Origin: Succinivibrio dextrinosolvens
GTDB lineage: Bacteria; Pseudomonadota; Gammaproteobacteria; Enterobacterales; Succinivibrionaceae
Direction of reading: 5' to 3'
DNA length: 64,000 nucleotides
Assembly: GCF_011065405.1 (NCBI RefSeq)
Contig: NZ_CP047056.1
Location: 124,001 to 188,000 of the forward strand
Of this stretch, positions 8,983 through 17,565 are shown one piece after another; position 1 is the first letter of the stretch, and each line of letters begins with the position of its first letter. The notes below the pieces were generated by a model that searched no databases, had not been told where the DNA came from, and saw only the letters and a list, made by a program, of their open reading frames with translations. Made by a program: the position numbers and the translations under genes.

Positions 8983-9250
8983 TAAATTTGAGGATTTTCT
9001 TGCAGAGCAGCTAAAAGATCCAAAAGTAAAGAAGGAATATGACGCATTAGAGCCAAAATATGCTCTGATTGAATGTATTATTCTTGCGCGTAAAGAGAAG
9101 AATCTTACTCAAAAGCAGCTTTCCGAGTTGACAGGTATTACTCAGTCCGATTTGTCTAAAATTGAAAACGGTAATGCCAATCCTTCTTTGAATACACTTT
9201 TAAAACTTGCAAAGGGACTTGGAAAGAAACTTCAGGTTTCCCTAGTATAA
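8975..9250 (+). CDS. HigA-type HTH antitoxin
   Basis: A 91-residue XRE-family antitoxin. An N-terminal segment (residues 1-30) probably wraps the toxin. The lambda-repressor-like helix-turn-helix follows (ALIECIILARKEKNLTQKQLSELTGITQSDLSKIENGNANPSLNTLLKLAKGLGKKL). It is translated from within the toxin gene's 3' end, so the pair is coupled. It should bind the palindrome at 8558-8577. Its TAA stop (9248-9250) lies one base from the left inverted repeat of IS630 (9252), so the element may have replaced the last few native codons. The length is still normal for the family. Confidence 0.9.
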   Translation: MSNKFEDFLAEQLKDPKVKKEYDALEPKYALIECIILARKEKNLTQKQLSELTGITQSDLSKIENGNANPSLNTLLKLAKGLGKKLQVSLV

Positions 9251-9251
9251 C

Positions 9252-10533
9252 ATTCGCTAAATTCGTTAACTAATTTTTAACTATCGTGATATAATACCTC
9301 TATACTGTAAATATAAGGGGTATTCTTATGGCACGACCTAAAAAGTTTCTCAAAACATTATCTGAGGAAGAGTTAAAAAAAATCAAAGAGCTCTCAAACT
9401 CCAGAACAGAAGAAGTAAGAAAAGTTCAAAGAGCAAAAATTATACTTCTTGCTTCTCAAGGTAATTCTAATGAAACTATATCCAAAGAGGTTGGTGTTTC
9501 AATACCGACAATATGTAAGGTCTTAAAGAAATGGACTGTATTTGATCTTGATGCAGCTCTCTCTGATTTAGCTCGTTCAGGAAGACCTCCGGTAATTGAT
9601 GTTGCTGCAAGGACATGGATCATCCAGCTTGCATGCCATTTACCCCAGGATTATAAAGATGGTCCACATTCTCAGTTATGGACAATAACAAGTTTGTGCA
9701 ATTATATACATAAGCATTGCATGAATGAAGGTCACGAATGTCTTGCTAATGTACAGGAGTCAACTGTTTGGGAGATCCTAAATAGCAACGATATAAAGCC
9801 ACATAAGATCAAATATTATCTTGAGAGAAAAGATCCTGATTTTAAAGAAAAAGCAAAGAAGGTCTTATTGTTGTATAAGAGAGTTGCCTGGATTTTGCAG
9901 ATGACAAGAGAGCAGACTGAAGAAGGGGTAAGTGCCTCAAAACTGTCTGGAGAGGTTGTTATATCTTATGATGAAAAACCAGGAATTCAAGCAATTGGCA
10001 ATATAGCCCCAGATTTAAGACCCAATCCGGCAGTTGGAGCAAGATGCGTAGGTCGAGATTATGAATATAAAAGATACGGAACGCTGTCTCTTTTAGCTGG
10101 GATTGATCTTATGAGTGGTGAAGTTATAGGGTTGGTCAGAAAAAGTCATACAAGTGCAGATTTTATTGACTTCTTAAAAACAGTCGATGATAAATATGAT
10201 AAGGATTTAAAGATAAGCATTATCTTGGATAATCATTCTGTACATAGGTGTAGAGATGTAATGGAATTTCTTGCATCAAAGCCAGAAAGATTTGAATTTA
10301 CTTTTACTCCTAAGCATGCATCATGGTTAAATCTGATTGAGAGTTTCTTTAGTAAATGTGCCAAACAATGTCTAAAACATCTAAGGGTAAATTCTATAGA
10401 AGAGTTGAAGACTCATATAGAATCATGGCTAAAGGAAACTAATGAAACCCCTGTAGTGTATAGATGGCAATGGAAGTTAGAAGATATACAGGGGGCTTTC
10501 GCAGATAAAGATTAGTTAACGAAATTAGCGAAT
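9252..10533 (+). mobile_element. IS630-family insertion sequence
   Basis: Terminal inverted repeats of 21 bp lie at 9252-9272 and 10513-10533, and 20 of 21 positions match (the tenth base differs). They enclose one transposase gene whose TAG stop is the first three bases of the right repeat. IS630 elements normally duplicate a TA target. TA occurs near both ends (9248-9249 and 10538-10539) but not in perfect register with the repeats, so the exact edges are uncertain by a few bases. Confidence 0.88.
9328..10515 (+). CDS. IS630-family DDE transposase
   Basis: A complete 395-residue transposase. The N-terminal HTH (residues about 25-75, with GNSNETISKEVGVSIPTICKVLKKW) should bind the terminal repeats. 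The catalytic DDE residues are seen in VVISYDEKPG, ISIILDNHSVH and the conserved block HASWLNLIESFFS. The ATG follows AAGGGG with good spacing. No frameshift or internal stop is seen, so the element may be active. Its promoter probably lies in 9280-9310, just inside the left inverted repeat (TATAATACC near 9290). Confidence 0.95.
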   Translation: MARPKKFLKTLSEEELKKIKELSNSRTEEVRKVQRAKIILLASQGNSNETISKEVGVSIPTICKVLKKWTVFDLDAALSDLARSGRPPVIDVAARTWIIQLACHLPQDYKDGPHSQLWTITSLCNYIHKHCMNEGHECLANVQESTVWEILNSNDIKPHKIKYYLERKDPDFKEKAKKVLLLYKRVAWILQMTREQTEEGVSASKLSGEVVISYDEKPGIQAIGNIAPDLRPNPAVGARCVGRDYEYKRYGTLSLLAGIDLMSGEVIGLVRKSHTSADFIDFLKTVDDKYDKDLKISIILDNHSVHRCRDVMEFLASKPERFEFTFTPKHASWLNLIESFFSKCAKQCLKHLRVNSIEELKTHIESWLKETNETPVVYRWQWKLEDIQGAFADKD

Positions 10534-11131
10534 AATGTACTAGTTTAATTATTTTTCAAAAAAGAGGTGGTCTTTCTATGATCTGCAGGTAGAATTCCTG
10601 CAGATCCCTCTCCAGAAAAGGCTTTAAAAAATATTCTCGACAGCCTAAATCCTTTTTTTTCTACTTTTCTTGACAGCTACATAGCATGTAAGTGAAATGA
10701 ATTTTGTACTATTTTCTTAAGAATTTTGTGAAAATCTATGCTTTTTATCTAAGAATTATGTGAAAAATGATGCATTTTACTTAAGAAATTTGTGAGTGAT
10801 ATGTACTAATTTCTTGATAATTAAAATAATTTGTAAGAGTATATTTTGAGTTTGGATAAGAAAGAGGATTAAGAAAAATATACAAATCAAAAATAGTTTT
10901 TTGTAATAATTTTTTATGAGTTACCTAGTTTAAATACACTGTTCAGACGTGATCAATCAGGTCTATAACATTTATAAAATTCAGTTGTTTCAATAGTTAT
11001 AGCTTTTTCTTATATCTCAGTATTCTTAAATAGTATTACGAATTTCTTGTATTTAAAAGAAAAAAATCGCATATTATATCCAACAGCTCTTAATGAGCAT
11101 AAGGTAAGAAAATATTTGGAGATAACTTATT
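10534..11131 (+). other. Intergenic spacer between IS630 and metQ
   Basis: About 600 bp without a gene. It holds TGTACTAGTTT at 10536-10546, shared with the ends of the IS1634-type element at 61.5-63.4 kb. It also has a 9-bp hairpin near 10580-10604 (ATCTGCAGG with CCTGCAGAT, no T tract) and a series of imperfect repeats at 10716-10845. AGACGT at 10945-10950 recalls a met box. The promoter of metQ must lie in the last 200 bp, since metNI end in a terminator. The SD for metQ is TTGGAGA. Confidence 0.6.
10716..10845. repeat. Imperfect tandem repeat, about 32-bp unit, four copies
   Basis: Units start at about 10716, 10749, 10780 and 10813, spaced 31-33 bp apart. The core is CTTAAGAATTTTGTGAAAA followed by an ATGCATTTTA-like half. 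The fourth copy is degenerate. The same core, TTAAGAATTTTGTGAA, occurs at the insertion site of the IS66 element near 26.09 kb, followed there by AAAAAATGATGCAT, so this is a dispersed repeat family. Confidence 0.65.
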
Positions 11132-11926
11132 ATGACTAAACTAAATAAATTATTAGGAGCAACCGCTGCATTAGCTTTTGCTGTTTCTTCTTTTTCAGCT
11201 AATGCTAACGAGACTGTAAGTGTAGGTGCAACTCCAGTTCCTCACGTAGAGATTTTAGAGGTAGTTAAACCAATTCTTGAGAAACAGGGCGTAGATTTAA
11301 AGATTGTTGAATTCAATGATTATGTTCAGCCAAATCTTTCTGTTTCTGACGGACAGCTAGATGCCAACTATTTCCAGCACCGTCCTTATCTTGAGTCATT
11401 TGTAAAGGATAGAGGTTCAGATCTGGTTGAGGTTGCTGGTGTTCATATTGAGCCAATGGGCTTATATTCCCACAAGATTAAGAAGCTTGATGAGTTAAAG
11501 GATGGTGCAACTGTTGCAATCCCTAACGATCCAACCAACGGTGCCCGTGCACTATTGCTTTTGCAGTCAGCAGGTTTAATTGAACTTGAAGATCCTTCAA
11601 ACATTACTGCTACTGTTTTAGACATTAAAACAAATTCAAAGAATCTGAACTTCAAGGAACTTGAGGCTGCACAGCTACCACGTTCTTTAGATGATGTTGA
11701 TGCTGCTGTTATTAACACCAACTTCGCAATCAGCGCTAATTTAAATCCAATCAAGGATTCAATTATCATTGAGAAGTCAGACTCTCCATACGTTAATGTT
11801 CTGGTTGCAAACTCCAAGTCAGCACAGAAAGAAGGGATTAAGGCTCTGGTTAAAGCTTTACAGAGCAAGGAAGTTAAAGAGTTTATCGAAAAGAAATATA
11901 ACGGTGCTGTTGTAGCTGCCTTCTAA
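11132..11926 (+). CDS. metQ: Methionine ABC transporter substrate-binding protein MetQ (NlpA family)
   Basis: A 264-residue periplasmic binding protein that delivers methionine to MetNI. Family blocks VGATPVPHVEIL, FNDYVQPNLSVSDGQLDANYFQHRPYL, VAGVHIEPMGLYS and TVAIPNDPTNGARALLLL are intact. The N-terminus is a signal peptide with a probable SPase I site at ANA-NE. The protein has no cysteine at all, so it cannot be a lipoprotein, although most MetQ/NlpA proteins are. It is separated from metNI by their terminator, a toxin-antitoxin operon and IS630, so it must have its own promoter. A terminator follows at 11968. Confidence 0.95.
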   Translation: MTKLNKLLGATAALAFAVSSFSANANETVSVGATPVPHVEILEVVKPILEKQGVDLKIVEFNDYVQPNLSVSDGQLDANYFQHRPYLESFVKDRGSDLVEVAGVHIEPMGLYSHKIKKLDELKDGATVAIPNDPTNGARALLLLQSAGLIELEDPSNITATVLDIKTNSKNLNFKELEAAQLPRSLDDVDAAVINTNFAISANLNPIKDSIIIEKSDSPYVNVLVANSKSAQKEGIKALVKALQSKEVKEFIEKKYNGAVVAAF

Positions 11927-11967
11927 AGCTATTGTTAGACTTAATTGCTTCGATAAAATTGTTCAAT

Positions 11968-12002
11968 AGCCTTTCAGATCTAAGATTTGAAAGGCTTTTT
12001 AA
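11968..12002 (+). terminator. Rho-independent terminator after metQ
   Basis: The stem AGCCTTTCA (11968-11976) pairs with TGAAAGGCT (11988-11996) across an 11-base loop, followed by TTTT. uvrC starts 38 bases further on. Confidence 0.88.
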
Positions 12003-12040
12003 TTTAGAATTAGACTGTGTTGTAGAGATTAAGAAAACAT

Positions 12041-13876
12041 ATGTCTGATATTAAATTCGATTACAAAAGCTTTCTAAAGACAGTTCCCAACCGTCCAGGC
12101 TCCTATCGCATGTATTCTGATGAGAATACTGTAATCTATGTAGGAAAGGCCAAGGATCTGAAAAAAAGACTTTCCTCTTACTTCCTGAAGGAAATCAATC
12201 ATAAAACCCGTGCTCTGGTTGAGCATATCCATCATATTGAATTTACAGTTACCTTCTCTGAAGCAGAAGCCTTTATTCTTGAAAACAATCTGATTAAGAA
12301 GTATCAGCCTCATTACAATATTCTTTTAAGGGATGATAAATCCTATCCGTATCTGGTCTTATCCAAAGGAAAACATCCTGGTCTTTACTATTATCGAGGC
12401 CGTAAGAAAATCGACTGTGAGTATTATGGTCCATATCCTGATGTATCAGCAGCAAAAGACAGTCTTAAGCTTCTGCAGAAACTGTTTCCCATAAGACAGT
12501 GTTCAGATACGGTTTATTCACATAGATCCCGTCCCTGCCTTATGGCTCAGATTGGTAAATGTCTTGCTCCCTGTGTCCCAATGAGTGAGGCAGCCTATAA
12601 GAATTATATGCAGCAGGTTGAATATGTCAGACTGTTTTTGAAAGGACAGAATCAGGATGTTCTAAACGATATATCCTCCAAAATGGAAGAGCATTCAGCT
12701 AAGCTTGAATTTGAGGAAGCCGCTAAGCTTCGTGATCAGCTTTTATCTCTGCGTCGCGTTCAGGAGTCTCAGTCTGTCTCCGGTGATCTGATGTTTGATA
12801 TGGATGTAATCGGTCATGAGGTAGAACAGGATTTATGCTGCAACCATGTTCTGTTTATAAGAAAGGGAAGAATTATTGGAACCCGCTCTTATTATTCCCA
12901 GTGTAATCTGACAGATGATAATGATCCTTTGAGTGCCTTTGTAAGTCAGTTCTATTTATCAGAAACCAGAGCCGGTATGTATCCTAAGGAAATTATTACA
13001 GATGCTCCTATAGAGGATAGTGAGTCCCTGGCAGAGGCAATCAAAAAGATATCCTCAAAGGATATGGTATTTCTCTCTAATGTTCGTACAGAGCGTGCAA
13101 GATATTTAAAACTGGCCAAAGAGAACGCCAGAGCTTCTCTGACAGCCAAGCTTGCTGATAAATCAACCGCAAAACGTCGTATCGATGATCTGGAGAAGCT
13201 TATTGGCATAAGCGGTATTGAGCATATGGAGTGTTACGATATCTCTCATACCATGGGAGAGAACACGGTAGCAAGCTGCGTATCCTTCAATCGTGAAGGT
13301 CCTGACAGTGCCAACTATCGTCGCTTCAATATCGAAGGAATTACTCCTGGTGATGATTTTGCCGCTATGCATCAGGTTTTAACCAGACGTTTTAAAGATC
13401 CGACAGAAGGTATTATCCCTGATGTGGTATTTATCGATGGCGGTAGAGGCCAGTTAAAGCAGGCGGAAGAAGTAATAGGGGATATCTTTTCAAAAACTTC
13501 AGTAAAACCTCCTCTGATTATTGCTGTTGCAAAAGGTGAGGGCAGAAAGGAAGGTCTTGAGACTTTAATTAGAGGTTATACCCGCGAGGAGATTCATTTA
13601 TCCTTATCCGATCCAGCTCTGCAGATAGTTCTTCATATCCGAGATGAGTCTCACCGTTTTGCCATAACCGGCCACAGACATAAACGTCAGAAAGCCAGAA
13701 CACACAGTGTTCTTGAGAATATTCAGGGAATAGGACCAAAACGCAGACAGGCTTTGCTTAAATATCTTGGAGGTATCAGAGAAGTTCACAATGCAAGTGT
13801 TGATGAGCTTAAAAAGGTGCCTGGTATTTCGGAGAGCATGGCTCAGATGATTTATGATGAGCTGCATTCTTTATAG
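12041..13876 (+). CDS. uvrC: Excinuclease ABC subunit C (UvrC)
   Basis: The 611-residue nuclease of nucleotide excision repair makes the 3' and 5' incisions at lesions handed over by UvrAB. The N-terminal GIY-YIG domain (GSYRMY...VIYVGKAKDLKKRLSSYF) does the 3' cut. The UVR helical hairpin near residues 205-240 (KLEFEEAAKLRDQLLSL) contacts UvrB. The RNase H-like domain (ECYDISHTMG, VVFIDGGRGQLKQA) does the 5' cut. Tandem HhH motifs end the protein (IQGIGPKRRQALLKYLGG...VPGISESMAQMIYDEL). Length matches E. coli UvrC (610). It sits alone after the metQ terminator, and uvrY is not adjacent here. Confidence 0.98.
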   Translation: MSDIKFDYKSFLKTVPNRPGSYRMYSDENTVIYVGKAKDLKKRLSSYFLKEINHKTRALVEHIHHIEFTVTFSEAEAFILENNLIKKYQPHYNILLRDDKSYPYLVLSKGKHPGLYYYRGRKKIDCEYYGPYPDVSAAKDSLKLLQKLFPIRQCSDTVYSHRSRPCLMAQIGKCLAPCVPMSEAAYKNYMQQVEYVRLFLKGQNQDVLNDISSKMEEHSAKLEFEEAAKLRDQLLSLRRVQESQSVSGDLMFDMDVIGHEVEQDLCCNHVLFIRKGRIIGTRSYYSQCNLTDDNDPLSAFVSQFYLSETRAGMYPKEIITDAPIEDSESLAEAIKKISSKDMVFLSNVRTERARYLKLAKENARASLTAKLADKSTAKRRIDDLEKLIGISGIEHMECYDISHTMGENTVASCVSFNREGPDSANYRRFNIEGITPGDDFAAMHQVLTRRFKDPTEGIIPDVVFIDGGRGQLKQAEEVIGDIFSKTSVKPPLIIAVAKGEGRKEGLETLIRGYTREEIHLSLSDPALQIVLHIRDESHRFAITGHRHKRQKARTHSVLENIQGIGPKRRQALLKYLGGIREVHNASVDELKKVPGISESMAQMIYDELHSL

Positions 13877-13990
13877 CTTGCAGTCTAGAGAATAAAACTG
13901 TAAAACTGATTTTTTGAGGAAACCTTTGCCTTTCTTAACGAAGAAAATATTCTCTATAGCCACTTCGGAATAATAACATTTAAAGTAAAA

Positions 13991-14013
13991 AGAAGAGGAG
14001 CTATAAAAGCTCC
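13991..14013 (-). terminator. Terminator of the chemoreceptor gene
   Basis: On the minus strand GGAGCT and AGCTCC (14008-14013 and 13997-14002) form a 6-bp stem with a 5-base loop, followed by TCTTCTTTTT. It lies 40 bases after the stop of the gene at 14053-15672. Confidence 0.7.
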
Positions 14014-14052
14014 CCATCAATTTCAGTTAAGTTTTAAACTTGAATTAAAGTC

Positions 14053-15672
14053 TTAGACCTTAATTCTTGCAAGAATATCAACAAGTTCACGCAGTAGAAC
14101 AATTGACTTGTCAACTTCGCCCTTGGCGGTAGAACAGTCATCAGACAGCTGCTGTGAAGCATGGGTAATATCCTGCATATTGCCTGAGATTTCAGCTGTT
14201 GCGGTAGTCTGCTCTTCAGCAGCGGTAGCAATCTGAGTAATCTGGGCATTAACCTGACTTACCTGCATGGTAATGTTGTTCAGCAGTTCCTCAATAGTAG
14301 AGGTTTCAACTGCAAGTTCATCCATGTTCTTAACAGATGACTGCATAGACTCATTAGCGGTGTTTGCATTAACCTGAATCTGAGAAACCATCTTGGTGAT
14401 TTCCTGAGTTGAGGATGAGGTTCTTGATGCCAGAGCACGAACTTCATCTGCAACCACAGCGAAGCCTTTTCCAGCCTCACCTGCACGAGCAGCCTCAATT
14501 GCAGCGTTCAGAGCCAGCAGATTAGTCTGAGATGCAATATCATCAATGGTCTGAACAATTGAGCCAACCTTCTGAGCCTGATCAACCAGAGCCTGAACAT
14601 TTTCAGCATCCTGCTTGGACTTAACCACCTGATTCTGAATACCCTCAATGGTAAGCTGAACCTTGTTAACACCTTCACGGGTGGTCTCATTGGACTGATT
14701 AGAATTTGCTGCTGCAGATTCACAGTTCTTGGCGATATCGCCAGTGGTTGAAACCATCTCATCAGCTGCTGCGGCAACTGTCAGTGAACGTGACTGAGAC
14801 TCCTGAGATTTCATGTTCATGCTGTTGGTCATCTGGGTGATGGTCTCAAAAGCATTCTCAATCTTGTTTGCAGAATCCTTAATCAGAACAACATTGCTCT
14901 GCCAGTCCTTTCTCATCTTCTCAAGTGAGTTTAACAGAACACCGAACTCATCACTGTGTCCTTTATTGCTGATAGTCTGTGACAGGTCACCCTTTGAGAT
15001 GATGGAGGCCTGATTTACAGCATAATCCAGGATTGAAACAAATGAGCTTGGCAGTTTAATTGCTACGAACAGGGATAATGCAACAGCGATCAGAGTAACG
15101 ATGGATACGATCCAGATTGGAGTAGGATCAGTCATCTCGGTAATGTGATTGTTAACTCTTCCCAGATACACACCTACCAGCTTGTTAACAAGTTCGATAG
15201 CGCCGTTGATGGTAGGGAATACTTCTGTTGAATAACAGTTTCTTACGTCAACGGAGTAGCCTTTGTCTACCATGGTCTCCATCTTGTTCTTCCACAGGTC
15301 GATTGCAGAGTTCAATGAAGACTTGATGTTTTCTACATCCTTGGTGTCAGACTCTCTGAACACAGTCAGATTAGCAATTGCATCCTTCAGAGCTTTAACC
15401 TTTTCTTCTGTCTTAGCTGCTGAATCTTGGTTGTACAGAGATACAGAGTTGTTGTACATAACCAGATCATCACGGAAAGCTGTAGCGGCTTGAGAAACAT
15501 TAACAATTCTTGCATAATGATTCTCAATTACTCCCTTAACAAAACCTGCAACATTTCTTGATGAGTTTGCGTTTGTGATTGAAACTATAGCGATAATCAG
15601 AGTCAGTACAATTACTAACGCGAACGCCATACCTAATTTGGCCTTAACGCCAAGTGATTTTTTGTTGTTCAT
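14053..15672 (-). CDS. Methyl-accepting chemotaxis protein
   Basis: A 539-residue transmembrane chemoreceptor. TM1 is at about residues 13-33 ([20 protein letters not shown]). A periplasmic four-helix-bundle sensor (4HB_MCP type) covers about 34-188, and TM2 is near 188-208 ([21 protein letters not shown]). A HAMP domain and a long signalling coiled coil follow. The conserved hairpin tip is visible as [40 protein letters not shown], which binds CheA and CheW. The ligand is not predictable. No C-terminal CheR-docking pentapeptide is seen. It has its own terminator. Its presence fits a motile ancestor, although the flagellin gene at 31.8-32.7 kb is broken. Confidence 0.96.
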   Translation of the reverse strand: MNNKKSLGVKAKLGMAFALVIVLTLIIAIVSITNANSSRNVAGFVKGVIENHYARIVNVSQAATAFRDDLVMYNNSVSLYNQDSAAKTEEKVKALKDAIANLTVFRESDTKDVENIKSSLNSAIDLWKNKMETMVDKGYSVDVRNCYSTEVFPTINGAIELVNKLVGVYLGRVNNHITEMTDPTPIWIVSIVTLIAVALSLFVAIKLPSSFVSILDYAVNQASIISKGDLSQTISNKGHSDEFGVLLNSLEKMRKDWQSNVVLIKDSANKIENAFETITQMTNSMNMKSQESQSRSLTVAAAADEMVSTTGDIAKNCESAAANSNQSNETTREGVNKVQLTIEGIQNQVVKSKQDAENVQALVDQAQKVGSIVQTIDDIASQTNLLALNAAIEAARAGEAGKGFAVVADEVRALASRTSSSTQEITKMVSQIQVNANTANESMQSSVKNMDELAVETSTIEELLNNITMQVSQVNAQITQIATAAEEQTTATAEISGNMQDITHASQQLSDDCSTAKGEVDKSIVLLRELVDILARIKV

Positions 15673-15934
15673 TATGATCTCACACTAAGAATTACAAATA
15701 AGACTTAACGTAATACAATACCATCAGACGGCTCTCTGCATAACAAGGAGTACATCCTCTGATACCGCAAATCTACTATGATTATAGTCAAATGACAGCT
15801 AAAAAAATGATATTCAAAAGGTTTTTAATAATTTATGCATTGAAAATTATCAGAAATAAAAGAAAGTTCACAATATTACAAGAAGAAATCTTTACTTATT
15901 AAAGATTTATTCTAATCTGCCGATTGTGATTGCT

Positions 15935-16747
15935 CTATTCCTCTAGTTCTGCAATTCCAATTCTAGCTCTTACTATATCAGAGTTAAGAATATTGTTAAG
16001 TTTTTCGTAGTTTTCTTTATTAAAACTGCGATCATTATTCTTGTGGCGAAGATGGAAGACACCTGTTGCATATCGTCCAGATCTGAGCTTTACTCCTGAA
16101 TGAATCAGTCTTATGGCAAGATCATAGCTTTCGTAGCCTTCGATGTCAGGAGAACACTCTGAACCGTTGACTTTCAGATAATCTTCTTTGAAAAGACCGA
16201 AATTGCAGCTGTAGACTTTCTTCCAGTCATCCCTGAGATCTCTTAGAGAGTTGAAGTAAGGGAATAAAAAAATCTGATGCAGTCTTTTGATGCCGTGGTT
16301 CTGATATACCTTAATCCACTGCATGAAGTTGTAATTCCAGATCTTCTCTTCATTTTCAAGAATATGTTTTGAAAACTCCTCAGAGACAGAGAGTCTGTTG
16401 CCTGCCACCAGATAACCTCTCTGAGCCAGTTTGCGGTGGTTTTCAATAAAGGAACGTCTTGGAATACAGTCTTCATCAAGGAATACGAGATAATCCCCCT
16501 TGGCCTTGAGTACGGCACGGTTTCTGATCATGGACTGTCTGAAGCCTTCATCCTCATGCCATACATAGGTTATAGGGTAGTTTGAATCTATGATCATACG
16601 GTTGATGATTTTTCTGGTTTCCTTACCGGAACCGTCATCAGCGATAATTACCTCAAAATCTCTATCTGTCTGATAGTTAAAGGCTTTTAAAATCAGAGAT
16701 AATGCCTCTGGTCGATTATAGGTTGTAACAATTACCGAAATTAGCAT
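15935..16747 (-). CDS. Family 2 glycosyltransferase (LPS/surface glycan)
   Basis: A 270-residue GT-A fold glycosyltransferase. The N-terminal nucleotide-sugar domain opens with LISVIVTTYNRPEALSLIL and has the DDGSGKETR motif. DEDC in YLVFLDEDCIPRR is the metal-binding DXD-type site. The C-terminal block VYSCNFGLFKEDYLKVNGSE, then EGYESYDLAIRLIHSG, resembles the galactosyltransferase C-terminal region (Glyco_transf_7C). The start codon overlaps the stop of the upstream glycosyltransferase by one base, so the two are translationally coupled. A role in LPS core or surface polysaccharide is inferred, and the sugar is unknown. Confidence 0.9.
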   Translation of the reverse strand: MLISVIVTTYNRPEALSLILKAFNYQTDRDFEVIIADDGSGKETRKIINRMIIDSNYPITYVWHEDEGFRQSMIRNRAVLKAKGDYLVFLDEDCIPRRSFIENHRKLAQRGYLVAGNRLSVSEEFSKHILENEEKIWNYNFMQWIKVYQNHGIKRLHQIFLFPYFNSLRDLRDDWKKVYSCNFGLFKEDYLKVNGSECSPDIEGYESYDLAIRLIHSGVKLRSGRYATGVFHLRHKNNDRSFNKENYEKLNNILNSDIVRARIGIAELEE

Positions 16748-17508
16748 CAGATTCGTCCTTCGTATTTATTGAGACTGTACAGCTTCAGATATTTTTCCAT
16801 TGTGTAAAAATAATGCTCTGCACAGAATATAAAACCAAGTTTACCATCCAGAAAACCGCCATGAATAAAGTACATCTTGATAAAAGCCCATAGAGGCTTG
16901 AAAAAGATACTGGCAAAGCCACAGCTTTTTCCCTGATCATGGTATTTCTTTGCTAAAAGAGTAGAGTAGCGGTTGGATTTTTCCAGCTGCACTTCCCAGG
17001 TTTTATATGGAAAATGGATCAGTCTTCCTTTCAGTTTATGTTTAGGATATGGTGAGTGCAACCTTTCATGGATAATGCCCTCATAAAAAGAGCCTTCCTT
17101 TTTAAACAGTCTCTCCACATTGTCGGGACGAAGAACACCATGCAGCACCTTGCCCTGCATAAAATGATTCTCTCGACTGACCTGATAGCAGATATCCTTG
17201 TTTACTTCCACGCAGATCTTAATGTCATGAGCCAGCTCTTCTGTGATTCTTTCATCAGCGTCGAGCATGAAAATCCAGTCATGCCTGGCTTTCTGAATAC
17301 CGAAATTTCTCTGGGCAGAAAAATCATTGTTCAGATCTCTTTCGATAACTGTTGCACCAAGTGATTGGGCAATTTCAACCGTTCTGTCCTTAGAATCATT
17401 GTTTAAAACCAAAATTTCATCGGCAAAAAGAGCACTTTCGATGCAGGCTTTGATATTGTCTTCTTCGTTGTGGGTAAGAATGATGACGCTTAAAGGTAAT
17501 TTATCCAT
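16747..17508 (-). CDS. WaaE/KdtX-like glycosyltransferase (LPS core)
   Basis: A 253-residue family 2 glycosyltransferase close to WaaE (KdtX), the beta-1,4-glucosyltransferase of the LPS inner core in several gammaproteobacteria. Diagnostic blocks are LSVIILTHNEEDNIKACIESALFADEILVLNNDSKDRT, FSAQRNFGIQKARHDWIFMLDADERI (the DXD site) and RENHFMQGKVLHGVLRPDNVERLF. It is cytoplasmic or membrane-peripheral. It overlaps the downstream glycosyltransferase by one base, and the pair may form a small LPS core operon. The WaaE-like call is by motif, and the exact acceptor is inferred. Confidence 0.88.
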   Translation of the reverse strand: MDKLPLSVIILTHNEEDNIKACIESALFADEILVLNNDSKDRTVEIAQSLGATVIERDLNNDFSAQRNFGIQKARHDWIFMLDADERITEELAHDIKICVEVNKDICYQVSRENHFMQGKVLHGVLRPDNVERLFKKEGSFYEGIIHERLHSPYPKHKLKGRLIHFPYKTWEVQLEKSNRYSTLLAKKYHDQGKSCGFASIFFKPLWAFIKMYFIHGGFLDGKLGFIFCAEHYFYTMEKYLKLYSLNKYEGRI

Positions 17509-17530
17509 ATATAAAGGCGAAGAAAAGTAA

Positions 17531-17550
17531 GGCAGTGTATTTACACTGCC
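17531..17550 (-). terminator. Probable terminator after the YccT-like gene
   Basis: On the minus strand GGCAGTG pairs with CACTGCC across a 6-base loop, followed by TTACTTTTC. The T tract is weak. It lies 16 bases after the stop at 17566 and before the glycosyltransferase start at 17508. Confidence 0.55.
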
Positions 17551-17565
17551 ATATTCATTTACTGA

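Noticed and set aside
9248-10539. Exact TA target duplication for IS630
   Set aside because: TA occurs near both ends, but at different distances from the inverted repeats, so the duplication cannot be assigned.
10580-10604. Terminator after IS630
   Set aside because: The 9-bp hairpin is not followed by a T tract and no gene on either strand ends just before it except the transposase.
13886-13955. Terminator for uvrC formed by AGAGAATA and TATTCTCT
   Set aside because: The loop would be over 50 bases long and no T tract follows.
14034-14777. Long open frames within the chemoreceptor gene in other frames
   Set aside because: They mirror the coding bias of the MCP signalling domain and have no family features.
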